Positions 18,030 to 25,882 of a stretch of DNA of 40,938 nt are shown piece after piece. Origin of the DNA: an uncultured Alphaproteobacteria bacterium. Lineage in GTDB: Bacteria > Pseudomonadota > Alphaproteobacteria > HIMB59 > GCA-002718135. Position 1 is the first letter of the stretch. The number at the start of each line of letters is the position of its first letter. The position numbers and the translations under genes are program-made. Below the pieces are notes generated by a model, which made no database searches, was not told the origin of the DNA, and saw nothing but the letters and a program-made list of their open reading frames with translations. The stretch is from assembly GCA_902512325.1 (NCBI GenBank), contig CABXIT010000011.1, forward strand, positions 1-40,938. Direction: 5' to 3'.

Positions 18030-18075
18030 CAAATTAAATATTACCTTTAGTTTCTTCAGAGTAAAAATAGATATT

Positions 18076-18093
18076 GGCACACATATGGCACAC
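18076..18093 (+). repeat. Arm-type direct repeat, cassette 2 left
   Basis: GGCACAC-ATAT-GGCACAC, starting 47 bases after the end of the preceding tRNA fragment (18029), the same offset as in cassette 1. Followed by CTTGCTAG, as beside the cassette 1 left copy. Confidence 0.65.
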
Positions 18094-18136
18094 TTGCTAG
18101 ATTAATTTTACTAATATGATAAGAATTGTTTAATTT

Positions 18137-18751
18137 ATGAAAAATTATATACTAATTATTTTTATAGCTTTCTTTCTTAACGCTTGTATGGGTTCAGGAA
18201 CTTCTCTAGTTACAGAGCAGGAGATTTCAAATTATAAACAAAATGAAATAAACAGACTTTATAAGCTCAGAGGTTATGAGGAGAATTTAGATAGGGATAA
18301 TATAAGTAATATGAGGGGTTGGCCTTTAAGAAACAAAAATGAAATAATTACTGCCGTTTGTAAAAAAATCAATTCAAAATACACACATTGGCAATCTTAT
18401 TCTACATTTTGGGACTCAAATCATCCAGTCTGTCTTTATAAAGGTGAGAGAATTGTTAATCATAAAATAATTCAAGATAAAAAAAATGAAACAAAAGATG
18501 AAATCATTGCAAGAGCAAAAGAGACTTGTATAGAATTAGGTTTTAAAGTTGACACTCCTGAAATAGCTAATTGTAGTTTAGAAATTTATAAAACTGAGTC
18601 GCAAATAGCTTCATCAAAAGAAATAAAGAATAATGAAGACAATCTGAATTCCAGCCTTTTATTACTTCAAATGGGAGCTGGATTATTAAACGCTAATAAA
18701 CCTAAACTTACTTGCAAGGAAACTTTTATTGGGCAAGTTAGTTGTTTCTAA
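18137..18751 (+). CDS. Hypothetical lipoprotein (cassette cargo)
   Basis: A 204-residue protein with a short charged start, hydrophobic stretch and lipobox LNAC with Cys17, so it should be lipid-anchored outside the inner membrane. The mature part has several Cys residues (KKINSKY segment, HPVCLYKG, KETCIELGF, ANCSLEIY, LTCKETFIGQVSCF), with the four near the C-terminal half suggesting disulfides. A hydrophobic LLLLQMGAGLL near residue 180 precedes the end. I do not recognise a family. It is the only gene in its tRNA-flanked unit; the start codon lies 43 bp after the left arm repeat. Confidence 0.7.
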   Translation: MKNYILIIFIAFFLNACMGSGTSLVTEQEISNYKQNEINRLYKLRGYEENLDRDNISNMRGWPLRNKNEIITAVCKKINSKYTHWQSYSTFWDSNHPVCLYKGERIVNHKIIQDKKNETKDEIIARAKETCIELGFKVDTPEIANCSLEIYKTESQIASSKEIKNNEDNLNSSLLLLQMGAGLLNANKPKLTCKETFIGQVSCF

Positions 18752-18769
18752 ATATATAAATAAATTTTG

Positions 18770-18787
18770 GGTACACATATGGCACAC
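18770..18787 (+). repeat. Arm-type direct repeat, cassette 2 right
   Basis: GGTACAC-ATAT-GGCACAC (one base different in the first half), 62 bp before tRNA fragment 2. It starts 18 bases past the lipoprotein stop. The bases after it (CTTACTAACCCAATAATT) resemble those after the cassette 3 right copy. Confidence 0.62.
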
Positions 18788-18849
18788 TTACTAACCCAAT
18801 AATTAAAAATTAACTCCAAAAAATTATTGAAATCCCTCAACTCTTTAAG

Positions 18850-18918
18850 AATCAGCACGCTTGGAAAGCGTGTAAAGTAGCAATACTTTCGAGGGTTCGA
18901 ATCCCTCTCTCTCCGCCA
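18850..18918 (+). repeat. tRNA-Ser 3' fragment 2 (att-like site)
   Basis: 69 bp from AATCAGCACGC to CCA, with intact anticodon stem-loop, T arm and acceptor 3' strand. The variable arm is AAAGTA-GCAA-TACTTT, again with compensating changes. No tRNA 5' half lies upstream. Confidence 0.85.
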
Positions 18919-18963
18919 TAAATCCTATTTATTAATAATACTACAAAGAAAAAATTTATCTTT

Positions 18964-18982
18964 GGCTACATATAGGCTACAC
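18964..18982 (+). repeat. Arm-type direct repeat, cassette 3 left
   Basis: GGCTACA-TATA-GGCTACAC, again 11 bp period, 46 bases after the preceding tRNA end (18918). The extra T in GGCTACA distinguishes it from cassettes 1 and 2. It ends only 16 bp before the cargo gene start, so it may overlap that gene's promoter. Confidence 0.62.
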
Positions 18983-18998
18983 TATCAATTTAAAAAAT

Positions 18999-19637
18999 AT
19001 GCAAAAAGTAAGTTTATTTGACATAGTTTCTAGAAATAAATATTTTTATGACGACCCTGAAGAAGGACTAAGAACCTTTTGGAGAATAAACGAGCATTAT
19101 GCCAGTCATTATGGAAACAGAGATACTAATTTTTATAATAATATTGAGTTAGCTTTTTTTAAGAAAGAAAATATAAATATTGATAGTTTGAAAGAGGTTA
19201 TAAATATTGCAGAAAAATTAAGTAATTTTTTAGATCAAAAAACAATATCAAAAAAAATTAATGAAACTAATATCCAGGGTACTTCTAGTTCAAAAATTCA
19301 GAATATTTTTATAAATTTTTGTAAAGAATTAGGTTTCGAAAGTGAAAAAAAAGGTTTGTTTAAAAATTATGCTTTAAGACCAGACTATTATAAAAAACTT
19401 GATATGGGAGGTATATTGCTAGAGGTTGAGAGAGGTAAAACAATTACAAATAATATGGACCTTTATGATTTATGGAAGTGTCATATTTGTGAAGAAGCTA
19501 ATCATTTATTCCTTGCGGTTCCTCAGCATGTATCACACACGAGTAATATTTATAAAAGTTCATGTAGGCGATTAAAATCTTTTTTTCAGAAGAACAATTT
19601 AGTTAATATTGATAGTCTTTTCTTGTTTGGATATTAA
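18999..19637 (+). CDS. Hypothetical protein, possible PD-(D/E)XK nuclease
   Basis: A 212-residue protein with no signal peptide or membrane segment. The segment LRPDYYKKLDMGGILLEVER followed by GKT (127-149) places Asp129, Glu142, Glu144 and Lys147 in a layout like the D-x(n)-(E/D)-x-(E/K) core of PD-(D/E)XK enzymes, followed by a helix (NNMDLYDLWKCHIC). This suggests a nuclease, perhaps a restriction or defence enzyme, but the match is by pattern only. The N-terminal half shows no known domain. No methyltransferase accompanies it. There is no clear ribosome binding site at the ATG. It is the only gene in its tRNA-flanked unit. Confidence 0.6.
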   Translation: MQKVSLFDIVSRNKYFYDDPEEGLRTFWRINEHYASHYGNRDTNFYNNIELAFFKKENINIDSLKEVINIAEKLSNFLDQKTISKKINETNIQGTSSSKIQNIFINFCKELGFESEKKGLFKNYALRPDYYKKLDMGGILLEVERGKTITNNMDLYDLWKCHICEEANHLFLAVPQHVSHTSNIYKSSCRRLKSFFQKNNLVNIDSLFLFGY

Positions 19638-19644
19638 TTTAAAT

Positions 19645-19663
19645 GGCTACACATAGGCTACAC
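19645..19663 (+). repeat. Arm-type direct repeat, cassette 3 right
   Basis: GGCTACA-CATA-GGCTACAC, matching the left arm class, 8 bp after the cargo stop and 60 bp before tRNA fragment 3. The bases after it (CTTGGTAACCTGATAATT) match those next to GGCACAC-class arms. Confidence 0.62.
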
Positions 19664-19723
19664 TTGGTAACCTGATAATTGTAAATTAACTCTAATTAAT
19701 CGTTGCAATCCCTTAACTCTTTT

Positions 19724-19794
19724 CTAATCGTAACGCTTGGAAAGCGTGTGTAGTAGCAATACTACCGAGGGTTCGAATCCCTCTCTCTCCGCCA
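19724..19794 (+). repeat. tRNA-Ser 3' fragment 3 (att-like site)
   Basis: 71 bp with AATCGTAACGC in place of AATCAGCACGC, which breaks one or more outer pairs of the anticodon stem. The variable arm GTAGTA-GCAA-TACTAC, the T arm and the acceptor 3' strand with CCA are intact. No 5' tRNA half is present upstream. Confidence 0.83.
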
Positions 19795-19802
19795 TAAATA
19801 AA

Positions 19803-20138
19803 TTAATTTAATTGTCCAAGATAATTAACCATCACTACGCCAATGATAATTAATAGTATACCAACTAAAGCATAAACATTTGGAATTTGATTATATTTAA
19901 GCATAGCAAATATCAATACACCTGTAACCGTTAGTCCACTATACGTAGAATAAGCAAATCCAACAGGTATAACTGACATTGCTTTTGCAAGCGAAAACAT
20001 TGTTATACACATTAATAATATACACAAAATAGTAGGTGTTAATTTTGTAAAGCCATCAGAAATTTTTGCAAAACTATTCGAGGCAATTCCGGTTGATATT
20101 CCAAATGCCAAAATAAGATATCCTATTAGCGGTTTCAT
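19803..20138 (-). CDS. Small multidrug resistance (SMR/EmrE)-like membrane protein
   Basis: A 111-residue protein with four predicted membrane helices and the SMR landmarks SDGFTKL (27-33, cf. SEGFTRL of EmrE), IPVGFAYSTYSGL and the closing GVVMVNYL. SMR proteins work as dimers exporting cationic compounds against protons using Glu14 of helix 1. Aligned from the SDGFTKL landmark, that position is Gly17 here and helix 1 has no acidic residue; the EmrE Trp63 position is Tyr. It may therefore have another substrate or mechanism, for example guanidinium-unrelated or lipid-type transport. It is the only gene of cassette 4. Confidence 0.8.
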   Translation of the reverse strand: MKPLIGYLILAFGISTGIASNSFAKISDGFTKLTPTILCILLMCITMFSLAKAMSVIPVGFAYSTYSGLTVTGVLIFAMLKYNQIPNVYALVGILLIIIGVVMVNYLGQLN

Positions 20139-20197
20139 GTTTTTATGACTGTAAGTATATATTTCATTTTAAATGAATAATACAATTAATTAAAAGG

Positions 20198-20263
20198 CAG
20201 CACGCTTGGAAAGCGTGTGTAGTAGCAATACTACCGAGGGTTCGAATCCCTCTCTCTCCGCCA
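20198..20263 (+). repeat. tRNA-Ser 3' fragment 4 (att-like site), distal boundary of the array
   Basis: 66 bp from CAGCACGC to CCA, with variable arm GTAGTA-GCAA-TACTAC, identical to fragment 3 over that arm and with the anticodon stem intact. The yejF stop codon lies 5 bp beyond, so core gene order resumes here. Confidence 0.85.
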
Positions 20264-20267
20264 TAAA

Positions 20268-21848
20268 TTAAACTACTGAACTAATTAAGTTTTTTGTATA
20301 TTCATCTTTTGGCTTTTTAAAAACGATTTCAGCACTGTTATACTCAATCAGTTTTCCTTTTTTTAAAACCAATATTTTATCAGATACGGATCGGATAACA
20401 TTCATATCATGACTTATGAATATATAGCTAAGAGAATATTTTTCCTGTAAGCTTTGAAGTAAATCTAATATTTGATTTTGTATAGTAATATCTAATGCTG
20501 AAGTAGGTTCATCCAAAATAAGTATTTTGGGTTTTAAGATCAAAGCTCTTGCAATTGCAATTCTTTGTCTTTGACCCCCTGAAAACTCATGGGGGTATTT
20601 ATTGTGATCTCTTTCATAGTCCATACCTGTTTCTGTTAAGATATCTTTTAAAATTTGTTTCTTTTCAATCTCAGAATATTGTGGAAAGTGGACATCTATA
20701 CCTTCATTCAATATTTCTTCAACGTTCATTCTAGGACTTAATGAAGAATAAGGGTCTTGAAAAACAATTTGAATATTTTTTCTAATACTTTTAAGTTTAT
20801 TTTTTTTTATAAAATTTAAATCAATTTCATCAAATTCTATTTTTCCTGATGAAGTTATTAGTTTCAAAATAGCTAGGACAAGTGAAGTCTTGCCTGATCC
20901 AGATTCTCCTACAATACCCAATGTTTCTTTTTGATTTAATGTAAAATTAACATCATCAATTGCCTTGACATAATCAACTGTTTTTTTAAAAATACCTTTC
21001 TTAATAGGATACCATACTTTTAAATCTTCAATTTTTAGAATTTCTATTTCTTTATTTTCTTTATGTTTTCGAATCTTATTTTGAAATCCAACTAATTGTT
21101 TTGTGTATGGATCTTGTGGATTATTAAAAATATTGGATTTTTCTCCATGCTCAATAATTTTACCCTCTCTCATAACATAAATATAATCGGCTATTTCATT
21201 TACTACACCTAGGTCATGACTAATAAATAAAATTGACATTTTTCTTTGTTCTTGAATTTTGTTTAAAAGTGCTAAAATTTGTTGTTGCACAGTTACATCT
21301 AATGCAGTGGTGGGTTCATCAGCTATTAATAGGTCAGGGTTGTTAGCAATACTCATTGCAATCATTACTCTTTGACGCTGTCCTCCAGAAAGTTCATGAG
21401 AATAGATATTTGGCCTACTCATTAAATTATCTAAATTTACTTCATTTAGTAAGTTTAAAACAGATTGATTAAGTTCTTCAAAACTTACTTTGTTATTATG
21501 GGTTGTAATAATTTCTTTAATTTGCTTATCAATTTTATGTAAGGGATTTAAACTGGACATAGGTTCTTGAAAAATGGTGGAAATTTTGTTTCCTCTTATT
21601 TTTTCAATTTCATTTTGGGGGAGCTTAAGTAAATCTTTTTCATTAAATATTATACTTCCTTTTTCTATATTGGCATTTGTTGGTAATAATTTTAAAATAC
21701 TCAACGCAGATAATGTTTTCCCAGATCCAGACTCTCCAACAATTGCTACTGTTTTTCCCTTAGGTATATCTATATTTACATTATCAACGACGTTTTGATT
21801 TTCTTTAAAGTTGATCGTTAAATTTTTAATAGAAACAAGATTATTCAT
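20268..21848 (-). CDS. yejF: Peptide ABC transporter, double ATP-binding protein
   Basis: The ATPase of a YejABEF-type importer, with two ABC domains fused in about 526 residues. Each has a Walker A (GESGSGKT), a signature (LSGGQRQR, then FSGGQRQR) and a Walker B (LLIADEPTTALD, then LILDEPTSALD). Start: the ATG at 21848 directly follows the yejE stop with one base between and gives the normal N-terminus MNNLVSIKNL; the in-frame ATG at 21881 would add 11 residues inside yejE. It is the last gene of the yej operon. Its stop is next to the distal tRNA fragment of the cassette array. Confidence 0.93.
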   Translation of the reverse strand: MNNLVSIKNLTINFKENQNVVDNVNIDIPKGKTVAIVGESGSGKTLSALSILKLLPTNANIEKGSIIFNEKDLLKLPQNEIEKIRGNKISTIFQEPMSSLNPLHKIDKQIKEIITTHNNKVSFEELNQSVLNLLNEVNLDNLMSRPNIYSHELSGGQRQRVMIAMSIANNPDLLIADEPTTALDVTVQQQILALLNKIQEQRKMSILFISHDLGVVNEIADYIYVMREGKIIEHGEKSNIFNNPQDPYTKQLVGFQNKIRKHKENKEIEILKIEDLKVWYPIKKGIFKKTVDYVKAIDDVNFTLNQKETLGIVGESGSGKTSLVLAILKLITSSGKIEFDEIDLNFIKKNKLKSIRKNIQIVFQDPYSSLSPRMNVEEILNEGIDVHFPQYSEIEKKQILKDILTETGMDYERDHNKYPHEFSGGQRQRIAIARALILKPKILILDEPTSALDITIQNQILDLLQSLQEKYSLSYIFISHDMNVIRSVSDKILVLKKGKLIEYNSAEIVFKKPKDEYTKNLISSVV

Positions 21849-21849
21849 A

Positions 21850-22878
21850 TTAACTAAAGGTCTTTCTTGGATCCAAAGCATCTCTCACAGCTTCTCCAAT
21901 GAAAACTAGAAGACCAAGCATTAATCCTAAAGTAAAAAAACTTGTTAGACCGAGCCATGGTGCTTGTAAATTGTTACGTCCCTGATTTACCATTTCCCCA
22001 AGTGATGCAGATCCTGGAGGTAAACCAAATCCTAAAAAGTCTAACCCAGATAATGCTGTTACAGACGCACTTAAACTAAAAGGAAGAAAAGTTATTGTAG
22101 CAACAGTTGCATTTGGAATCATGTGCCTAAATATTATTTTTGATGTGCTCACACCAAGAGCTTTAGCAGCTCTAATGTAATCAAAATTTCGGGCTCTCAA
22201 AAATTCTGCTCTAACAACTCCTACATAGCCCATCCAACTAAAAAGGAGCAAAATAATTAGTAACCACCAAAAATTTGGCTGTATGACGCTAGCAAGGATT
22301 ATCAAGATATATAATGTTGGTATAGCTGACCAAACCTCCATAAATCTTTGAAAAAATAGATCAGTTTTTCCACCAAAATAACCTTGAATTGCACCTGCAG
22401 AAACACCAATAATCATAGAAAAAAAAGTTAATGTGAAGCCAAATAAAATTGATATTCTGAATCCATATATTAATCTTGATAAAACATCTCTTGCTTGATC
22501 ATCTGTTCCAAGCCAGTTTTTCCTGCTTGGAGGAGAGGGCGCAGGACTATCAATATCTCGAATAATTGTATTATATTTATAAGGAATTATTGGCATGACC
22601 ATCCAGCCAGAAGAATTAATTAATTTTATTACAAACGGATCTCTGTAATCAGCTTCAGTTTCAAAATCTCCTCCAAATGTGGTCTCTGAATAGGACTGTA
22701 AAATTGGAAAGTAAAATTCGTTTTCATATTTTATGAGCAAAGGTTTTTCATTTGCAATGAAATCTGCAAAAAGTGAAATTATAAATAAAATAAAAAAAAT
22801 CCAGAAAGAATAAAGGCCTCGTTTGTTTTTAACAAAATTGTTTAAACGTCTTTTATTAAGTGGTGACAAGTTTTTCAT
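21850..22878 (-). CDS. yejE: Peptide ABC transporter permease
   Basis: An inner-membrane permease of 342 residues of the DppC/OppC type. It has an N-terminal helix ([21 protein letters not shown]), a large periplasmic segment (about 45-125) with the family motif [16 protein letters not shown]-like [12 protein letters not shown], and a permease core with five helices and the EAA-type loop ([21 protein letters not shown]). The long first periplasmic loop is characteristic of YejE. It overlaps yejB by 4 bp (ATGA) and is followed one base later by yejF. Confidence 0.93.
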   Translation of the reverse strand: MKNLSPLNKRRLNNFVKNKRGLYSFWIFFILFIISLFADFIANEKPLLIKYENEFYFPILQSYSETTFGGDFETEADYRDPFVIKLINSSGWMVMPIIPYKYNTIIRDIDSPAPSPPSRKNWLGTDDQARDVLSRLIYGFRISILFGFTLTFFSMIIGVSAGAIQGYFGGKTDLFFQRFMEVWSAIPTLYILIILASVIQPNFWWLLIILLLFSWMGYVGVVRAEFLRARNFDYIRAAKALGVSTSKIIFRHMIPNATVATITFLPFSLSASVTALSGLDFLGFGLPPGSASLGEMVNQGRNNLQAPWLGLTSFFTLGLMLGLLVFIGEAVRDALDPRKTFS

Positions 22879-23978
22879 TCTCTAGACTCAAAATCAATTC
22901 TAGGGTCAATTAAGGAATACATAAAATCACCTATAATTCCCATAATGAGACCAAGTAATGAAAAGAAATATAATGTGGCAAATATTACAGGATAATCTCT
23001 TGTAAGGGCTGCTTCATAACCTAATAAACCCAAACCATCTAAAGAAAATATTACTTCAATAAATAAAGAGCTTGAAAATAATATTCCAATAAATGCTGAA
23101 GGGAAACCAGCAATTACTATGAGCATCGCATTTCTAAAAACATGTCCATAAAGTACTTTTCTTTCTGACAATCCTTTAGCTCTTGCTGTCATCACATATT
23201 GTTGGTTAATTTGATCTATAAAAGAATTTTTAGTCAAAAAAGTTAATCCAGCAAAACCACTAACAATCATTGCAATTAGAGGCAGGGTCAAATGCCAAAA
23301 ATAATCTTTGATTTGAAAAAGAATACTTAATTCCTCAAAATTCTCTGACACTAAACCTCTCAAGGGAAAAATATCATAAAAGCGACCACCAGCAAAAAAT
23401 ACAATTAAAATAACTGCAAATAAGAAATTTGGAATAGCATATCCAATTGTAACAATACTGCTTGAAATTATATCAAATCTTGACCCATCTTTTATAGCTT
23501 TTCTTATGCCAAGAGGAATGGAAATTAAATATACGAGCAATGTTGTCCATAGGCCAAGAGATATTGATACTGGCATTTTATCCAACACTAATGAAGTAAC
23601 TTTTTGATCACGAAAAAAACTTTCACCAAAATCAAACAAGACATAACTTTTTAACATTTTAATGAAACGTTCATGCGCAGGCTTGTCCATTCCATACATT
23701 ATTTGAATTTCTTTAATAATGTCTGGGTCAAGTCCTTGAGCACCCCTGTAATTAGAATCACCATCTTCAAAACTTGATGCATCAAAACTTGAATTTAACT
23801 CCCCTTCACCAGCTCCAGAAAAACGAGCAGTAGATTCAACAGCTGTTCCTGTCATCTGTGCGATCATTTGCTCCACTGGTCCGCCAGGCACAATTTGAAT
23901 AACGGCAAAATTTATTAACATTATTCCAAAAAGTGTTGGGAATATAAGGAGAATTCGTCTTATTAAATAAGCACCCAT
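22875..23978 (-). CDS. yejB: Peptide ABC transporter permease
   Basis: A DppB/OppB-type permease of 367 residues. It begins [26 protein letters not shown] followed by [14 protein letters not shown], both typical of YejB. A periplasmic insert rich in Ser, Asp and Gly (about 45-85) follows, then [11 protein letters not shown] and the permease core with the EAA-type loop [23 protein letters not shown] (about 264-286). Together with YejE it forms the membrane channel. 40 bp separate it from yejA. Confidence 0.93.
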   Translation of the reverse strand: MGAYLIRRILLIFPTLFGIMLINFAVIQIVPGGPVEQMIAQMTGTAVESTARFSGAGEGELNSSFDASSFEDGDSNYRGAQGLDPDIIKEIQIMYGMDKPAHERFIKMLKSYVLFDFGESFFRDQKVTSLVLDKMPVSISLGLWTTLLVYLISIPLGIRKAIKDGSRFDIISSSIVTIGYAIPNFLFAVILIVFFAGGRFYDIFPLRGLVSENFEELSILFQIKDYFWHLTLPLIAMIVSGFAGLTFLTKNSFIDQINQQYVMTARAKGLSERKVLYGHVFRNAMLIVIAGFPSAFIGILFSSSLFIEVIFSLDGLGLLGYEAALTRDYPVIFATLYFFSLLGLIMGIIGDFMYSLIDPRIDFESRE

Positions 23979-24018
23979 TAATATGATTTTATATTATTTA
24001 TGTTCTGTTTTTAACTTA

Positions 24019-25848
24019 TTAGTTTGCAGATCTTTGAGAATTAATAAAATCATATTTGCTTTGATTAATCCACCAAGTATCGAATCCAAGAGAATATTTA
24101 GGCTTTTTCTTAGGTTGATCAAACATATCCCAATATAATACTCTATATGCCGAAATATGCCACTGAGGAATGACATAATAATTCCACAGCAATACCCTGT
24201 CTAATGCTCTAGTAATGGTTATTAAATCTTCCCTATCTTTTGCTTTGATAAGTTTTTCTATAAGGATATCGATAACATTATTTTTAATTCCAATAACATT
24301 ACGTGAACCATTCGTATCTGCAGCATCAGAGCTCCAAAAATTTCTTTGCTCATTCCCAGGAGATAAACTTTGAGAAAAGGTGAATACGATCATATCAAAA
24401 TCAAAGCTTTCAATTCTTTTTTGATATTGCGAACTATCAATTGTTCTTAATGAAGCTTTAATTCCTAGTTTTTCTAAGTTATCAATAAATGGTAATACAA
24501 TTCTCTCAAAAGCAGGAGAAACTAATAAAATTTCAAATTCAAATGGCTCTCCTTTTGAATTTTCTAGTTTGCCATTTTGTAAAATCCATCCTGCATCTTT
24601 AATTAATTTATTGGCTTGTTGTAATTGATTTCTTATGAATCCTGAACCGTCAGTTTTAGGGTTATTATATGCTGCATTAAAAACTTCATTTGGGAGTACA
24701 TCCATATAAGGATTGAGATAAGCAAGCTCTTCTTTTGATGGTAATCCATTTGATGATAGTTCTGAGTTTTCAAAAAAACTATCAGTTCTTTTATAGGCGC
24801 CATAAAACAAATTTTTATTAGTCCACTCAAAATCAAAAGCATAAGATAATGCCTTTCTAACTCTTTTATCTTTAAAAATATCTTTACGTGTGTTGAATGC
24901 AAAAGCTTGCATTCCTTGGGGATTTTCATGAGATATTAGTTCTTTTTTAATTAATCCTTCTTCTACTGCATTTATATCATATCCAGTTGCCCATTCTTTA
25001 GAAGTATTTTCTGAAAAGAAATCTATCTCACCTGATTTAAAGGCCTCTCTTTCTACACCTCTATCTTTATAATAATCGTATCTTATAGTACCAATATTAT
25101 CTTTACCTACTTTGATTGGAACAATGTTATTTTTAAAGGCCCAGTAATCCTCATTAAGTTCATAGGTAATTGATCTGCCTGCATCAAAGGATTTAATTTT
25201 ATAAGGACCACTTCCAATAGGAATATCAAGAGTTGTTTCTTCAAAATTTTTATCTTCCCAATAATGTTGAGGAAGTACAGGAAGTTGACCAACAATTAAT
25301 GGCAATTCTTTATTAGTGTTTGTAGAAAATATAAATTTAACTTTATTTTCAGATATTTTAATAACTTCACTTACATCACCGTAGTAATATTTATAAAATG
25401 GATGCCCCTTTTCCATTAAGGTATTAAATGTCCATACAACATCATTACTGGTTATTTTTTTCCCATCGTGCCAGACTGCCTCATCTCTTAGTGTAAATGC
25501 AACCCAAGAGCGATCCTTTGGCCACTCTATTTGCTTTGCTAAAAGTCCGTATTCAGTGAATGCCTCATCACTAGAGCCAACAGTTAAGCTTTCATATAGA
25601 AATCCAATACCTGCAGCAGATGTTCCTTTTAGTGTAAAAGGATTGAACGTATCATAAGTTCCAATTGAACTTCTGACAATATTGCCACCTTTAACTGCAG
25701 AGTTGCTTACATATTCTACACTTAAGAAATCTTCATTATATTTTGGCTCTCCGTGCATGGCGATAGCATGGGATATATTGGTATTTGCCATAATGTTATT
25801 TGAGAAAATTAAAAGAAATATTGAGATAGAAGTAATTAAAGTTTTCAT
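24019..25848 (-). CDS. yejA: Peptide ABC transporter substrate-binding protein
   Basis: A 609-residue periplasmic solute-binding protein (family 5) with a signal peptide (MKTLITSISIFLLIFSNNIMA). The mature start AIAMHGEPKYNEDFLSVEYV and KGGNIVRSSIGTYDTFNPF are typical of YejA, as is WPKDRSWVAFTLRDEAVWHDGK (about 109-130). In other proteobacteria YejABEF imports short peptides and microcin C; the natural substrate here is unknown. The order yejA-yejB-yejE-yejF on the minus strand suggests one operon with its promoter between 25849 and 25882 or further upstream. Confidence 0.93.
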   Translation of the reverse strand: MKTLITSISIFLLIFSNNIMANTNISHAIAMHGEPKYNEDFLSVEYVSNSAVKGGNIVRSSIGTYDTFNPFTLKGTSAAGIGFLYESLTVGSSDEAFTEYGLLAKQIEWPKDRSWVAFTLRDEAVWHDGKKITSNDVVWTFNTLMEKGHPFYKYYYGDVSEVIKISENKVKFIFSTNTNKELPLIVGQLPVLPQHYWEDKNFEETTLDIPIGSGPYKIKSFDAGRSITYELNEDYWAFKNNIVPIKVGKDNIGTIRYDYYKDRGVEREAFKSGEIDFFSENTSKEWATGYDINAVEEGLIKKELISHENPQGMQAFAFNTRKDIFKDKRVRKALSYAFDFEWTNKNLFYGAYKRTDSFFENSELSSNGLPSKEELAYLNPYMDVLPNEVFNAAYNNPKTDGSGFIRNQLQQANKLIKDAGWILQNGKLENSKGEPFEFEILLVSPAFERIVLPFIDNLEKLGIKASLRTIDSSQYQKRIESFDFDMIVFTFSQSLSPGNEQRNFWSSDAADTNGSRNVIGIKNNVIDILIEKLIKAKDREDLITITRALDRVLLWNYYVIPQWHISAYRVLYWDMFDQPKKKPKYSLGFDTWWINQSKYDFINSQRSAN

Positions 25849-25882
25849 AATATTAATATAATTACTTTATTTAAAAATTAAA

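Larger units (their letters stand above)
18030..18918 (+). mobile_element. tRNA-Ser cassette 2: small lipoprotein
   Basis: An 889 bp unit between tRNA fragments 1 and 2, holding one gene on the plus strand and arm repeats at 18076-18093 and 18770-18787. No recombinase. Spacing of the arms to the tRNA sequences is nearly the same as in cassettes 1 and 3. Confidence 0.62.
18919..19794 (+). mobile_element. tRNA-Ser cassette 3: nuclease-like gene
   Basis: An 876 bp unit between tRNA fragments 2 and 3 with one plus-strand gene and arm repeats of a different sequence class (GGCTACA) at 18964 and 19645. The left arm is 46 bases from the tRNA end and the right one 60 bp from the next fragment. No recombinase. 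Confidence 0.62.
19795..20263. mobile_element. tRNA-Ser cassette 4: SMR-like gene
   Basis: A 469 bp unit between tRNA fragments 3 and 4 carrying a single minus-strand gene whose stop is 9 bp from the left tRNA end. Unlike cassettes 1 to 3 it has no recognisable GGCACAC/GGCTACA arms, so it may be an older or trimmed insertion or use different sites. Confidence 0.5.

Noticed and set aside
15576-19663. The repeats as a CRISPR array
   Set aside because: Copies are 18-19 bp, hundreds to thousands of bases apart, separated by genes, and no cas genes are present.
17958-20263. Four additional functional tRNA-Ser genes
   Set aside because: None of the four copies has a matching acceptor 5' strand (GGAGAGA) or D arm upstream; they begin at or just before the anticodon stem. 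They are 3' fragments only.
21849-21881. Upstream ATG at 21881 as the start of the yejF-like gene
   Set aside because: It lies inside the end of the permease gene and adds residues with no family similarity; ATG 21848 directly after the permease stop fits better.
20268-25848. The yej transporter genes as part of the mobile array
   Set aside because: They lie beyond the last tRNA fragment, show no flanking repeats on the far side, and form a standard chromosomal operon.
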